Source: JABWAN01 sp041918175 | GTDB taxonomy: Bacteria > Zhuqueibacterota > Zhuqueibacteria > Zhuqueibacterales > Zhuqueibacteraceae | NCBI GenBank assembly: GCA_041918175.1 | Contig: JAYRWE010000024.1 | Span: forward strand, 1-64,000 | DNA: 64,000 nt | Direction: 5' to 3' | Part shown: in pieces, positions 34,895-44,188 of the stretch | How positions within the stretch are numbered: the stretch's first letter is position 1 | Layout: each line of letters starts with the position of its first letter | Position numbers and translations under genes: made by a program | Notes under the pieces: generated by a model | Database searches by the model: none | What the model was told of the DNA's origin: nothing | The model's input: only the letters and a program-made list of their open reading frames with translations

Positions 34895-36349
34895 ATGCGC
34901 CGCTTCAAGTTTTGGCTGTCGTGCATGATGGTGATTGGTGTGACTCTCGCTGTTGCTCAAGAAGGCGTTCCGCTTTTCACCAAAGATTTCACACCCGAAG
35001 AATTTGCGCAGCGTCGCGGCAAAGTTTATGACGCCCTCGGCGCGAACGCGATTGCCGTGCTGCAAGGCGCACCGAGTCCCGCGGGCTATGTGCGCTTTCG
35101 GCAATCGAACGAGTTTTATTATCTCTGCGGCATCGAAGCGCCGCATGCGTATTTGTTGCTCGACGGCAAAACGCGGCGCGCTTCTCTCTATTTGCCGCAT
35201 CGCAATGAAAGCCGCGAGCGGAGCGAAGGCAAAGTGCTCTCCGCGGAAGACGCCATGCTCATCACACAATTGAGTGGCGTGGAAGGCGTGTATGCGAGTG
35301 AGTTTCTCGGCGAACATCTCGCGCGTGCGGCGCGCACGCCGGACAAGACCGCACTCTACACTTATTTCGCTCCGGCAGAGGGCTTTGCCATGAGCCGTGA
35401 TTTAGCTCTGCGCGCAGTCGCAGATTTTGCCGCGGACCCATGGGATGGTCGCCCCTCGCGCGAAGGCCATTTTGTGGAATTGCTCCGCACGCGCTTTCCA
35501 CATTTTGAAATTAAAAACCTCACGCCGATTGTCGATCAACTGCGCTTGATCAAAAGCGCCGCGGAGATTGCAGTCATTCGCAAAGCGACGCGGCTCTCGT
35601 GCTTCGCGCTCATGGAGGGCATGCGCTCCACCAAGCCCGGCATGTTCGAATATGAGTTGGACGGGATGGCAAAGTTCATTTACTACCGCAACGGCGCGCA
35701 GGGCGAGGCCTATTACTCGCTCATCGCGAGCGCGAGTAACGCGTGGTTTGGGCATTACAATGCGGGCAAGCGGCAAATGCAGGACGGCGATTTTTTGTTG
35801 ATGGATTTCGCACCGGATGTGGGCTATTACATGAGCGATATCACGCGCATGTGGCCGGTGAATGGCAAGTTCAATCAATGGCAGCGCGAGCTGTATGATT
35901 TTTATCTCGCGTGCTATCAAGCCATTTTGCAAGCCATTCGTCCGGGCGTGACCGCGGCGCAAATCAAACAAGAAGCGGCGAAAGTGATGGAAAGCGTGTT
36001 GGCGCAGAGCACGTTTTCGAAACCGCACTATCAAACCGCGGCGAAGAATTTTGTGGCCGCGTATCGCGAAGGCGCAAACAACCCCGAAACGTATATGGGG
36101 CATTGGGTGGGCATGGCCACGCACGACGTCGGCACGCACACCGGCCCGCTCAAAGCCGGTATGGTCTTCACTATTGAGCCGTCGTTGCGCGTGCCCGAGG
36201 AAAAAATCAATATTCGCTTGGAAGATTTGATTGTGATTACGGAGACGGGCAAGGAGATCATCTCTGACTTTGTGCCCATGGATCGCGCGGGCATCGAGAA
36301 GTTGATGGCAGAGAAGGGATTGTTGGAAATGTATCCGGCGGCGCAGTGA
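34895..36349 (+). CDS. Exported Xaa-Pro aminopeptidase (M24B)
   Basis: About 484 aa from ATG 34895, chosen because AAAGGAAGG ends 3 nt upstream; the ATG seven codons earlier has none. Signal peptide about 1-22. N-terminal PepP-like domain (SNEFYYLCGIEAPHAYLLLDG), then the pita-bread fold with metal ligands in LLMDFAPDVGYYMSDITR, GMATHDVGTH, FTIEPSLR and NIRLEDL. Cleaves N-terminal residues before proline, here outside the cytoplasm. Follows the M1 peptidase, perhaps a joint peptide-use function. Confidence 0.88.
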   Translation: MRRFKFWLSCMMVIGVTLAVAQEGVPLFTKDFTPEEFAQRRGKVYDALGANAIAVLQGAPSPAGYVRFRQSNEFYYLCGIEAPHAYLLLDGKTRRASLYLPHRNESRERSEGKVLSAEDAMLITQLSGVEGVYASEFLGEHLARAARTPDKTALYTYFAPAEGFAMSRDLALRAVADFAADPWDGRPSREGHFVELLRTRFPHFEIKNLTPIVDQLRLIKSAAEIAVIRKATRLSCFALMEGMRSTKPGMFEYELDGMAKFIYYRNGAQGEAYYSLIASASNAWFGHYNAGKRQMQDGDFLLMDFAPDVGYYMSDITRMWPVNGKFNQWQRELYDFYLACYQAILQAIRPGVTAAQIKQEAAKVMESVLAQSTFSKPHYQTAAKNFVAAYREGANNPETYMGHWVGMATHDVGTHTGPLKAGMVFTIEPSLRVPEEKINIRLEDLIVITETGKEIISDFVPMDRAGIEKLMAEKGLLEMYPAAQ

Positions 36350-36365
36350 TTTTTATGTCGCGTGG

Positions 36366-36782
36366 CTACACTGCGGGAAAAAGCTTTTCGAGTTCATTGA
36401 GAAATTTTGCAACCGTGACGATGCGGACGCTTTCAAACTTCTTGTGCGGATAATGCTTTAAATTCTTCGTGACCAAAAAATCGGCCTTGCCAACCAGGGC
36501 AGTTTCGAGAAATTTATCATCGTCAGGATCTTTACATACGTGAAGCGTGCTTGCAATATCAACGAGTAGAGAGCGTTTGCGCAACAGATAAAGAAAGATG
36601 AGCAAACGTGCGGAAGTAATCTTCTCGGATTGAGCCAGCACGCCTTCATACTCTCCTAAAACGGACAGAGAGTTAACCCAATCAAATTGCCCTTTGAAAA
36701 AACGGCGAAATATTTTCGCCGGCGCGCCCTCGCGATTGGCCAACCCTGCAAAAACGACATTGGTATCAATGACGGCTCGCAT
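36366..36782 (-). CDS. PIN-domain RNase toxin (COG1569 type)
   Basis: 138 aa from ATG 36782. Acidic active-site residues in VIDTNVVFAGL (Asp), SVLGEYEGVL (Glu) and CKDPDDDKFLETAL (Asp) are in place, ending with ADFLVTKNLKHY. Usual length, so the toxin looks intact. Overlaps its antitoxin gene by 17 nt. Confidence 0.85.
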   Translation of the reverse strand: MRAVIDTNVVFAGLANREGAPAKIFRRFFKGQFDWVNSLSVLGEYEGVLAQSEKITSARLLIFLYLLRKRSLLVDIASTLHVCKDPDDDKFLETALVGKADFLVTKNLKHYPHKKFESVRIVTVAKFLNELEKLFPAV

Positions 36783-37050
36783 ATGTTTTCCCCTTTGAAC
36801 CTTGCTCGTGTCGATAGCCTTCGATACAAGCCTCAATCTCTTTGGACGTAATCCCGCCGTTGGCGTCAATTTCCGATTGAATTTGTTCAACGATCTGTTC
36901 GAGATAAGACATCTCTTTGTCAGCGTTCATCTGAAGAAATTGCAGCGCTGATTTCAATGTTAACGTATCATTGCCGTGGAATCTCTGCTGAGAGATTTCT
37001 TTGAAACTTGAGGCAACGCCGTCCTCGACTTTGAGAATAAGTTCCGTCAT
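36766..37050 (-). CDS. Antitoxin of the PIN module
   Basis: 94 aa. N-terminal TELILKVEDGVASSFKEISQ looks like a short DNA-binding/dimerisation part; the helical C-terminal half (EMSYLEQIVEQIQSEI) probably wraps the toxin. Precedes and overlaps the PIN gene. No named family recognised. Confidence 0.7.
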   Translation of the reverse strand: MTELILKVEDGVASSFKEISQQRFHGNDTLTLKSALQFLQMNADKEMSYLEQIVEQIQSEIDANGGITSKEIEACIEGYRHEQGSKGKTYASRH

Positions 37051-37156
37051 AGTTTAAGACTCCATTGCTAGGTTTGAAGAGTTTCGCCCCAAGCTTGTTG
37101 TGCTCTTGCTCAGATGACATAAAAACCTCGCATGCTTTTAGCGCACCCACCGTCGT

Positions 37157-37951
37157 TCAATACCCGCCATATGCTCCGCCATCCACGAGAATCGTGCTGC
37201 CGGTGATATAACTCGCGCGGCGGCTCGCCAAGAACGCGACGAGCGCGCCCAACTCATCGGGCCGGCCCATGCGGCCGAGCGGAATGCTGCTCACCATGCG
37301 CTCCATGGCCTCTTGCAGCGTGATGCCTTCGCGCTTGGCTTGCGCTTGCATGATCACATCCACGCGATCGGTGCGCGTCCAACCTGTGCCCACGCAATTC
37401 ACCGTGATGTTGCTCGGCGCCAGCTCGAGCGCGAGCGATTTCGCCAGGCCCGTCACGCCGTTGCGCAGCGCGTTGGAGAGCACGAGCCCGTCCGCCGGCT
37501 GCTTTGTGACCATCGAAGTGAGATGAATGATGCGGCCCCATTTTTGTTTTTTCATGTGCGGCACCGCGGCGTGACAGAGATTGATCACGCTCATCAGCAA
37601 CATCTCGATGCCTTGGCGCCAGTGCTCCTCTTCCAATTCAAAAAATTTTCCCGGCGGCGGACCGCCGACATTCGTCACCAAAATATCCAACCCACCGAGT
37701 TTCTTCACGCACGCCTGCGCCAATCGTTCAACGTCTTCCGCTTTCGTCACATCCGCAACTTCATATTCAACCTTCACTTCTTCTGCAGCGAGCGAGCGCA
37801 CGGCCGCCACAGTTTGTTCGAGCGTCACTACGCCGCGCGCGCAGAGCATGACGTTCACGCCTTCTTGCACCAATGCCTCCGCCACCGCGCGTCCGAGTCC
37901 TCGACTCGAAGCCGTTACCAATGCGGTTTTGCCGCTAATGTCTAGATCCAC
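37157..37951 (-). CDS. SDR-family protein lacking the catalytic Tyr-Lys
   Basis: 264 aa. The Rossmann part is normal (TASSRGLG at 13-20, VTNVGGPPPG about 92-101). Ser146 aligns with the catalytic Ser, but where YxxxK should lie the sequence is Ser159-N-A-L-Arg163 (VLSNALRNGVTGL). A subgroup of SDRs annotated as oxoacyl reductases has this LSNALR form, from memory. Redox activity of the classical kind is therefore doubtful. C terminus SYITGSTILVDGGAYGGY is typical. Single gene. Confidence 0.85.
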   Translation of the reverse strand: MDLDISGKTALVTASSRGLGRAVAEALVQEGVNVMLCARGVVTLEQTVAAVRSLAAEEVKVEYEVADVTKAEDVERLAQACVKKLGGLDILVTNVGGPPPGKFFELEEEHWRQGIEMLLMSVINLCHAAVPHMKKQKWGRIIHLTSMVTKQPADGLVLSNALRNGVTGLAKSLALELAPSNITVNCVGTGWTRTDRVDVIMQAQAKREGITLQEAMERMVSSIPLGRMGRPDELGALVAFLASRRASYITGSTILVDGGAYGGY

Positions 37952-37983
37952 AGTGCTCTCCTTCCGTAAAACTTTTCAGAGCA

Positions 37984-38029
37984 TTTCAAATTTTAAATTG
38001 AAAATTTCGAATTGAAAATTTTAAATGCT
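37984..38029. repeat. AT-rich palindromic repeat (family H, copy 2)
   Basis: ATTTCAAATTTTAAATTG, then inverse copies; nearly the same as 11105-11150. Confidence 0.75.
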
Positions 38030-38068
38030 TTTGTTCGCAACCGCCACTCTCAGCAAACGAGAGCGACT

Positions 38069-38530
38069 TTATTTAATCTCCGCGCCCGCGCGCCAATCGA
38101 AACCGATCTCGGCATCGTCGTGCGCAATGCGGCCCTCTTCCGCAGGATCATAAACGCCGGAGGTGATATAAAACAGATGCGTCGCCCCTCCGCCCAATGC
38201 TTTGCAACCGTGCGCCACACCTGCGGGAATTTTGATCACACAAGAAGCATAGTTCTCTCCGAGAAAGTAGGTGGCCAATTTTTTATACGTGCGCGACTCC
38301 GGCCGTTTGTCAAACAATGCCACTTTGAGATTGCCCACGGGCACATACCACCAGTCGATTTGCGTCTTGTGAATGTGCCACGCTTTGGCCACGCCGGGAT
38401 ACATGAGCGAATGGCTCCATTGTGCAAATCCTTCTTTGAAAAAATCATCCGTGCGTCGAATCACCTCGCGAAAAAAGCCGCGTTCGTCACTATGCGTCGT
38501 GAGTTGCTTCAGCATCACGCCTTCGATCAT
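38069..38530 (-). CDS. RmlC-like cupin (dTDP-4-dehydrorhamnose 3,5-epimerase family)
   Basis: 153 aa, shorter than RmlC (about 180). MLKQLTTHSDERGFFREVIR is the family start; KAWHIHKTQIDWWYVPVG holds the cupin His; GVAHGCKALGG and DPAEEGRIAHDD follow. No rml genes nearby, so it could be an epimerase for another nucleotide sugar or a non-catalytic relative. Confidence 0.8.
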   Translation of the reverse strand: MIEGVMLKQLTTHSDERGFFREVIRRTDDFFKEGFAQWSHSLMYPGVAKAWHIHKTQIDWWYVPVGNLKVALFDKRPESRTYKKLATYFLGENYASCVIKIPAGVAHGCKALGGGATHLFYITSGVYDPAEEGRIAHDDAEIGFDWRAGAEIK

Positions 38531-38747
38531 GCAAGAATCCTTTAGTCAAACTTGAGCTACACCGCATTTTGTTTAAAGGGGAAAAATTGAAGGGCGCAAA
38601 TGTAGAGAATCACCTTCCGTGATGCAAACTTTTTTTGTTTCGTACAGAAGATAAAAATGCCTAAAAGTTCTTAGCCGCACCGAGAGCAAGTGCACACGTG
38701 AAGTCCGCGCGAAGCTTTACGAGTGTGTTCTTCATTCGCGTGTTATG

Positions 38748-40907
38748 TCAGCGCTTCATTGCCGGGATGATTTCAAAATCTGCTTCGCGGCTGAAACGCT
38801 GCTGCGTGTTCAAGTCCATGACTGTGAGCGTGAGGCGATAGGCGCCGGGCTTGGTGTTGGGAAGGGCAAGCGCGTGGTGAAGTTTTTCTTCAGCAGAGGT
38901 TCCGCTCGCTTGAAAGGAAGAAGTGATGGCAACCGGGCGCTCATTCATTCCAAGCCAACGCCCGAGAGATTTGAGCGCATGGACGATTTGTGAAGAAGCG
39001 TTCGGCGCGGGCGCAATCGTGTACTCGATGCGAAAGCGTGTTTGCGCTTCGGCGTTGAGAGCGAGGTTGTAGATTTCATAGTAAAGGTAAACCGTGGAAT
39101 CCGCTTCGAATTGGCGGCTTAAATTGGGAATGAGCGCCAGTTCGCCTTTGCGATACACCGCCAAATCCGCGCTTGCTTCGCTAACGCGCGAGGCAAGCAC
39201 GATGCTGCTCAAACGCAAGCTGTCCGTGGAAAAATTTTCGATGCGGAGTGTGTCGCGCTCCGCACCGGAGTGACTGGTTGTGTGATCTCTGGTTTCCAAC
39301 GAATAACGAAAGCCGCCGCGCGGAGCATGCATGGTCCAACGATCAATGAGCAACGCCGCGCTGTCGTTCGCGGCATTTTGAAAGTTGAGTTTGCGCTGTT
39401 CCCGCCGTGCGAACTCGGGCTGCCAACCGTCATCGCACAAAAAGAAGCCGCGTTCAATTTGATACTGTTGCTGCGCCGCGTTTTTTGACGTAGGCGCAAG
39501 CCCATTTGCCGCGAGGCCGTAATAGATTTCGAGCAAAGTGCTGTCGCGCTCAGGCGCGCGAAATTGCGCGATCACGTGCGGAAAACGCAGCCGCTTGCCG
39601 CCGTGTTCAAATTCAAAGCGCTCCGGCGTGGCGCGTATTTGTTGATCGAACAAATTTTTTCCGTCGCCATTTGGATCCATGCTCCACGCGAAGGAATAGT
39701 TTTGATTGAGAAAGCGATCTTCATAGAGCATGTGAAAATCGCCGTAGTCCCACACTTCTTTCGAAGCATTGAGCGTCACACGTCCGGTTGGCGTCGAGGT
39801 GAGATCGGCGCGCGTGCGGAGGCGGCCTTTCGGAAAGCCGAAGCGAATGAGTGCTTGGCCGCGATCGGTTTTCCAGCCGGCAATTTTTCTTTCGGGAAAG
39901 GAGAAGCGGAGATTCGCATACGCCATCCGGCTGAAGTGCTCCAGCATGCGCTCGTTTGCGGAAGTCATGAACAACGGATCGCGCGCATTCCAAAAATTTT
40001 GCTCTTCGATGTGGCGTGTTGTATCCGAGGTCGCAAGATATTCTTTCAACTCCTTTGGCGAGAGCACGGTGGCTAAAGAAAAAAACAACCGCCGATCCTC
40101 GTGCGGCATTTCTGCGAAAGCGGTATCAAACGCGCGCTGTGCCTCTTCGGTTTGCTGCAAGCGCGTAAGCGCCAAGCCGAGCAGCAGGTTTAAATCGAAA
40201 TATGAAGGTTGATGAAGCAGTGAAGACGCGGCCTCGGGGCCTTTCGTGACCGTGCGTTGGATGAGTGCGGCTTGCAGCACCTCCGCCACCTCCTCGAAAC
40301 GCCGCGCTTCGAAATACATTCCCGCCAAACGATACGAGGCCGCGAGCAAATGGGGATCGAGCGCAATGGCCGTGCGGTAAAGCTCTTCTGCTTCGCGATA
40401 ATCCTCTTCGGCAAAATCAGAAAAGAAGATCGTGGCGCTCTCGTGCAAGCTCACCATCTCGCGATAATGGAGCATGTCTTCTTCTTTAAAAAGCGCGAGA
40501 TGATAATAGGGCCGCGCGTCCGCGGGATCGAGTTGCATGATGCGTTTAAACTCGTTTTTTGCCTCACCGACAAAGGTCCGTTTGATGTGCAACTCCGCGA
40601 GCGCGTAATGAAAGTTTGTATTTTTCGGCTCCAGTCGCAGCGCGCGTTCCAACGCCAGTAACGCGCGCTCGCGGCCCCACACGGTTTCGAGACGGGTATA
40701 AGCGAGGCCAAGCTCGAGCAACGCTGCGGCGTTCTTTTTATCTAAGCGCGTGACTTGTTCGAGTTTTTTGATATACTCTTCAAGAGAGAGCGAATCACGC
40801 GCGGCGAGAGTGGCGCGGAGAAGTTCTTGGGCTTGCAGGGTGCGCTCATTTCCGTGGGAGGGAAGCGCAAGCAAGAGGGCAAATGTGAGGAGGGGGATCA
40901 TGATCAA
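38748..40907 (-). CDS. GWxTD-domain protein with TPR repeats
   Basis: 719 aa. Signal peptide about 1-18, then helical TPR-like repeats to about 250 (AALLELGLAYTRLETVWGRERALLALERAL), then the GWxTD domain (NFWNARDPLFMTSANERMLEHF, GWKTDRGQALIRFG) and beta-rich C-terminal domains. GWxTD proteins are typical of FCB and Acidobacteria genomes; function unknown. Starts 6 nt after the HNH gene stop, last of a packed five-gene minus-strand operon. Confidence 0.8.
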   Translation of the reverse strand: MIMIPLLTFALLLALPSHGNERTLQAQELLRATLAARDSLSLEEYIKKLEQVTRLDKKNAAALLELGLAYTRLETVWGRERALLALERALRLEPKNTNFHYALAELHIKRTFVGEAKNEFKRIMQLDPADARPYYHLALFKEEDMLHYREMVSLHESATIFFSDFAEEDYREAEELYRTAIALDPHLLAASYRLAGMYFEARRFEEVAEVLQAALIQRTVTKGPEAASSLLHQPSYFDLNLLLGLALTRLQQTEEAQRAFDTAFAEMPHEDRRLFFSLATVLSPKELKEYLATSDTTRHIEEQNFWNARDPLFMTSANERMLEHFSRMAYANLRFSFPERKIAGWKTDRGQALIRFGFPKGRLRTRADLTSTPTGRVTLNASKEVWDYGDFHMLYEDRFLNQNYSFAWSMDPNGDGKNLFDQQIRATPERFEFEHGGKRLRFPHVIAQFRAPERDSTLLEIYYGLAANGLAPTSKNAAQQQYQIERGFFLCDDGWQPEFARREQRKLNFQNAANDSAALLIDRWTMHAPRGGFRYSLETRDHTTSHSGAERDTLRIENFSTDSLRLSSIVLASRVSEASADLAVYRKGELALIPNLSRQFEADSTVYLYYEIYNLALNAEAQTRFRIEYTIAPAPNASSQIVHALKSLGRWLGMNERPVAITSSFQASGTSAEEKLHHALALPNTKPGAYRLTLTVMDLNTQQRFSREADFEIIPAMKR

Positions 40908-40913
40908 AAAACA

Positions 40914-41342
40914 CTACTCGTTCGGAGGATGCCAACCCGCGCTCACCCAACGACGCCGCGCAGGTAAAATGAATTCGTTGTTGAGGTGTAACGCTGCAAT
41001 AGTCGCTCGACCGCAGGCTGTGACTCCAATAATTTTTAGACCGTCTTCACTCCATCTAAAATATTCGCTCCAAACCTGCTGCTTGGGATTGAACAATGAT
41101 GCGTGCTCGCCAGTCTCGGGATCCACTCCCTCGATCTGCACACCCTTATAGCTATTGCACCAACTACAAGAGAGCCATAAGTTGTCTTCATCGTGAGAGC
41201 CTCCACGGCCCACCGGAATGAGGTGTTCAATCTCTAATTGTGCGCCGCTATATTCCTGGGAGGTAAGGCAATATCCGTAACGATGACGCGCACGCTCGGC
41301 AACTTGACGGCGGAGCGCTTTGGAAAGATATTGACGGGCCAT
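40914..41342 (-). CDS. HNH endonuclease
   Basis: 142 aa. HNH core LEIEHLIPVGRGGSHDEDNL, then WLSCSWCNSYKG, preceded by a basic RRQVAERARHRYGYC region. The first zinc Cys pair is reduced (YGYCLTSQEYSG). Start ATG 41342 overlaps the upstream gene's TAA by one base, so translation is coupled. A C-terminal extension of about 60 aa (SEYFRWSEDGLKIIGVTACG) is shared by a recurrent two-gene unit I have seen in environmental genomes. A defence or toxin role is inference. Confidence 0.85.
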   Translation of the reverse strand: MARQYLSKALRRQVAERARHRYGYCLTSQEYSGAQLEIEHLIPVGRGGSHDEDNLWLSCSWCNSYKGVQIEGVDPETGEHASLFNPKQQVWSEYFRWSEDGLKIIGVTACGRATIAALHLNNEFILPARRRWVSAGWHPPNE

Positions 41343-41746
41343 TATACCGCCGCTGGTGAATAAAGCCCTCGTTGCCGCAAGAGCGCATAGGCTTGTGCTT
41401 TGCGAAGAGTGAAGCGCCCGTATTCCTTCCGCAATTCGTTTAGCGTTTGCAACTCGGAAGGCTTCAGCGCCCGCTTGTGTTGTGCAGAGGATAATGTGCG
41501 CAGGCGGGTTTGCTCTTTGGCCGGCATGAAACCGCGCGCCGCTTCCCACAATGCTTCGCTGGATAATCCACTCATCCTCGCCAACTCATTGGTAAGTTCG
41601 GCGGGAACATCATCAAGTGAGGGCAGAGCGACGCTAAGAGTTTCCAACATAATTTCTTCTAACGGTCGCTGCAATGCCTTCGCTGCATGTTGCGCACGAC
41701 GATAAACCGTTTCCGGCACGTGTAATGTTATAGATTGATATGTCAT
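41342..41746 (-). CDS. Antitoxin-like partner of the HNH endonuclease
   Basis: 134 aa. SITLHVPETVYRRAQHAAKALQRPLEEIMLETL resembles a ribbon-helix-helix-like start; the rest is helical (RKEYGRFTLRKAQAYALLRQRG). Its ATG overlaps the preceding stop by 4 nt and its stop overlaps the HNH start. The combination looks like a regulator/effector pair, but no function is proven. Confidence 0.65.
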   Translation of the reverse strand: MTYQSITLHVPETVYRRAQHAAKALQRPLEEIMLETLSVALPSLDDVPAELTNELARMSGLSSEALWEAARGFMPAKEQTRLRTLSSAQHKRALKPSELQTLNELRKEYGRFTLRKAQAYALLRQRGLYSPAAV

Positions 41747-42687
41747 CTGCTAGCGCCTCGCTTCTCCAACTCCTGCCCATACAAATAAAACCAATCGTCA
41801 AAATTGTTCAACACGTCGCGCAAGGCCAATGCGCCTTCGGAACTGAATACGCCTTCGACCTTTTGCCACTGATCTTCAAACTTGTGCGCGTTTTCTGCGT
41901 GGAGAAATTGCACGAACTCGAGGAAAGCGTATTGCGTGTCAGTTGGACGAAAGCGAAAGGCTTCGAAGAGGCTGTTGCTCGTCCGCGCGAGACGTTCAAA
42001 CTCATCCGCGGCTTTCACGTGCGCCTGGCGCAATTCGCGTTTGCGCGAAGCCCACACGCGCGACTCCAACAACGCATCGACCAATTGGCGTTGGTTGTTC
42101 GTCAATTGCCGGCGGCGCAAAGCTCCGGCGCTGACTTCATAGAGCAGCTTGCCGGCCATGCCGCTTTCCGCGAGCAAATTGGCAATTTCGCTATAGACCA
42201 AAGCCGGAGTCGTTTCTACGCGCGGCATTTGGGGATAGCGCAAACCGATGCCGCTTTTCACGCGCGCGGTATCGGCGCTGAACGACTGCAAACGCAAGCC
42301 CGGCCCGCTCTCGCGCGGAGGCGGCGGCGTCGAAATCTCCGGCGCGGGTTGCGTTGCGACAGGTTTGGGCGGAGGCGTTTTCTCTTCTTCTGGCGCAGCC
42401 GTTTCGCCGCGCCAATAAGCGGCGTACTCTTGCGGCTTCATCACGCGATTGCGGCTGAGGCGCACGAATTCGATTTTTTCCAGGCCGATCGCTTCGCCGT
42501 ATTTGTACGCATCACGCGCAGAGGCCGGTTCGAAATACACCTCACCTTGCCAAATATCCGTAACCGTGCAAGCCAACTCGCCGCCGCCTTTGAGCACAAG
42601 CGTGACGCGCTTTTCCTGCGCCGAAAGATTTTGTGCGGCGCAAAACACGAGCGCGAGGAATAAAAGAAAAAACCTTTCGATCCGCAT
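41743..42687 (-). CDS. Exported protein of unknown function
   Basis: About 314 aa from ATG 42687 (MRIERFFLLFLALVFC signal peptide); an upstream ATG at 42726 is possible and would lie 4 nt from the preceding stop. Domain order: signal, a beta-rich segment (RVTLVLKGGGELACTVTDIWQGEVYFEP), a Pro-rich linker (TPPPKPVATQPAP), then a helical C-terminal domain. The first domain recalls proteins sensing or placed at membranes; not recognised. Follows the FadL-like gene in the same operon. Confidence 0.65.
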   Translation of the reverse strand: MRIERFFLLFLALVFCAAQNLSAQEKRVTLVLKGGGELACTVTDIWQGEVYFEPASARDAYKYGEAIGLEKIEFVRLSRNRVMKPQEYAAYWRGETAAPEEEKTPPPKPVATQPAPEISTPPPPRESGPGLRLQSFSADTARVKSGIGLRYPQMPRVETTPALVYSEIANLLAESGMAGKLLYEVSAGALRRRQLTNNQRQLVDALLESRVWASRKRELRQAHVKAADEFERLARTSNSLFEAFRFRPTDTQYAFLEFVQFLHAENAHKFEDQWQKVEGVFSSEGALALRDVLNNFDDWFYLYGQELEKRGASR

Positions 42688-42730
42688 GCACGCGGATCGA
42701 AAGGTTGAATCGAGAATTGTGTTCATTGTT

Positions 42731-44044
42731 TTAGAATCGGAAGGCGAGGGTGACGAGAGCCTGGTTGAGGCGAATCTTTTCCGAAGTTTGAATGGCATCG
42801 ATATCATTTCCTGCTCCATCTCCAAAGTCTCTGATTGGGTCTTTATACTCACGCCATTCGCCGGTCATGACGGCAAGATCGAGACGTACTTGTTTGTCGA
42901 GAAAGATGCCGAGGCCGGCGGTGTAAAATTCTCTGTCCGCGTCTTTGGGGAGATTTGCCAGCGGCGAGGGATCACGAAACGCACCGGCACGCACTTGCAA
43001 GTCAATCAACGGGATGGTGAATTCCGCGCCCAAACGCAGGCGCACGGTCTCGCGATAGTTGCGCGCCAGTTCGTCATTGGCCTCGCTGCGCGACAGCCCG
43101 TCGATGGGAGGCTCCGTGGTATAGCGAATCTGCGACCAATCATTCAACTCCGCACTGCCGGAAATGAGCAAGTTGGCGAGGTTGATCGCGCCGCCGCCGG
43201 CGAGCGAAAACGGCGAACGGATCTTATATTCAAACTCACCGTTGTCATTATAAGTGTCACGATCCGAACTGCCGTCAACCGTTGTCTCTTCACTCACTTG
43301 CCAGCCGTCTTTCACTTTGAAAGTCGTGGGCGTGCCGAGCGTGATGCCCAAGCGCAGCAATGAAGAAGGATGATACATGGCTGCAAGCTTGACATTCCAG
43401 CCCGAGTATTCGGAGAGCACATTGTCGTCGTGGCGAAATTCGTTGAAAGTATAAAGATCCAACTCATCACGTTCAACAAAACTGAATTGATAATCATTCT
43501 CGCCCGACCACGCATTGAGCGCAAGGCCGACGGAAATATTGGGCGCGACTTCCGTACCGAGGGCCGCAGTCCAATTGTTCAAACTTCCTTCTTCCAACTC
43601 ACTCCAACGTTGGCCCAAGGAATCACCAGGCGTGCCATTGAACCAAGAGAAACTAAAATTGCTGTCATACGGCCGCACGCGATGATAGCCGAGCGAGAAC
43701 ACGAGACTGCCGCGATAGGTGGGAATGGGATACGCGAGACCGAAACTATTGAAGCGCGTGAAGCTTGCTTCGTCGGGAGCGCCATATGTGCCGAAGGTAA
43801 TATCGTCTTTGCGTTGCGTATGGCTCAACGTCGCAAATCCTTCGATGCGACGAATTTGCGTGAGCGCCGCGGGATTCCAGTAGGCCGCGCTGTAATCGTC
43901 ACTCACACCGAGATATGCGCCACCCATGCCCAACGCGCGTGCGCCAACGCCGAACTCAATGCCGCGTTGAAACACTTCTTCTTGTGCTTGAACATTGACG
44001 GCCAACATCAGAGCAGCGGCCAAGCAAAAAGCTTTTTTGGTCAT
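42731..44044 (-). CDS. OmpP1/FadL-like outer-membrane protein
   Basis: 437 aa from ATG 44044. Signal peptide 1-21, then FGVGARALGMGGAYLGVSDDYSAAYWNPAAL, the typical FadL/PorV-type N-terminal hatch, followed by alternating beta strands to a terminal Phe (ALVTLAFRF). May transport hydrophobic compounds, or act as a PorV-like T9SS shuttle; I favour the first because PorV normally ends differently. First gene of the operon continuing to the GWxTD gene. Confidence 0.8.
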   Translation of the reverse strand: MTKKAFCLAAALMLAVNVQAQEEVFQRGIEFGVGARALGMGGAYLGVSDDYSAAYWNPAALTQIRRIEGFATLSHTQRKDDITFGTYGAPDEASFTRFNSFGLAYPIPTYRGSLVFSLGYHRVRPYDSNFSFSWFNGTPGDSLGQRWSELEEGSLNNWTAALGTEVAPNISVGLALNAWSGENDYQFSFVERDELDLYTFNEFRHDDNVLSEYSGWNVKLAAMYHPSSLLRLGITLGTPTTFKVKDGWQVSEETTVDGSSDRDTYNDNGEFEYKIRSPFSLAGGGAINLANLLISGSAELNDWSQIRYTTEPPIDGLSRSEANDELARNYRETVRLRLGAEFTIPLIDLQVRAGAFRDPSPLANLPKDADREFYTAGLGIFLDKQVRLDLAVMTGEWREYKDPIRDFGDGAGNDIDAIQTSEKIRLNQALVTLAFRF

Positions 44045-44089
44045 GAACAAACTCCCTAAGCTTGGAAAGTAGAGTGCGGGATCTCTATG

Positions 44090-44180
44090 ATTGGATAGGT
44101 GGATTTGTGGATTGATGGAGTTGTGAAATGTTGTCTTATCTTTAACCATGAATCCAACACTCCAATACTCCATCAATCCA
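44090..44180. repeat. TGGATTGATGGAG inverted repeat (family J)
   Basis: Perfect 13-bp arms at 44108-44120 and 44168-44180 with repeated TGGAGT-like units between. Lies between the Tyr/Trp-rich lipoprotein and the FadL-like gene. Confidence 0.65.
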
Positions 44181-44188
44181 AGTCGCTG

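Noticed and set aside
34636..34926. 96-codon minus-strand frame before the M24 gene
   Set aside because: Overlaps the M24 start and signal peptide region, lacks a ribosome site, and shows no domain. It may be part of a dispersed intergenic repeat, but I could not confirm another copy in the window.
44044..44176. Upstream extension of the FadL-like protein
   Set aside because: The extra 44 residues are the translation of repeat J; the ATG at 44044 gives a proper signal peptide.
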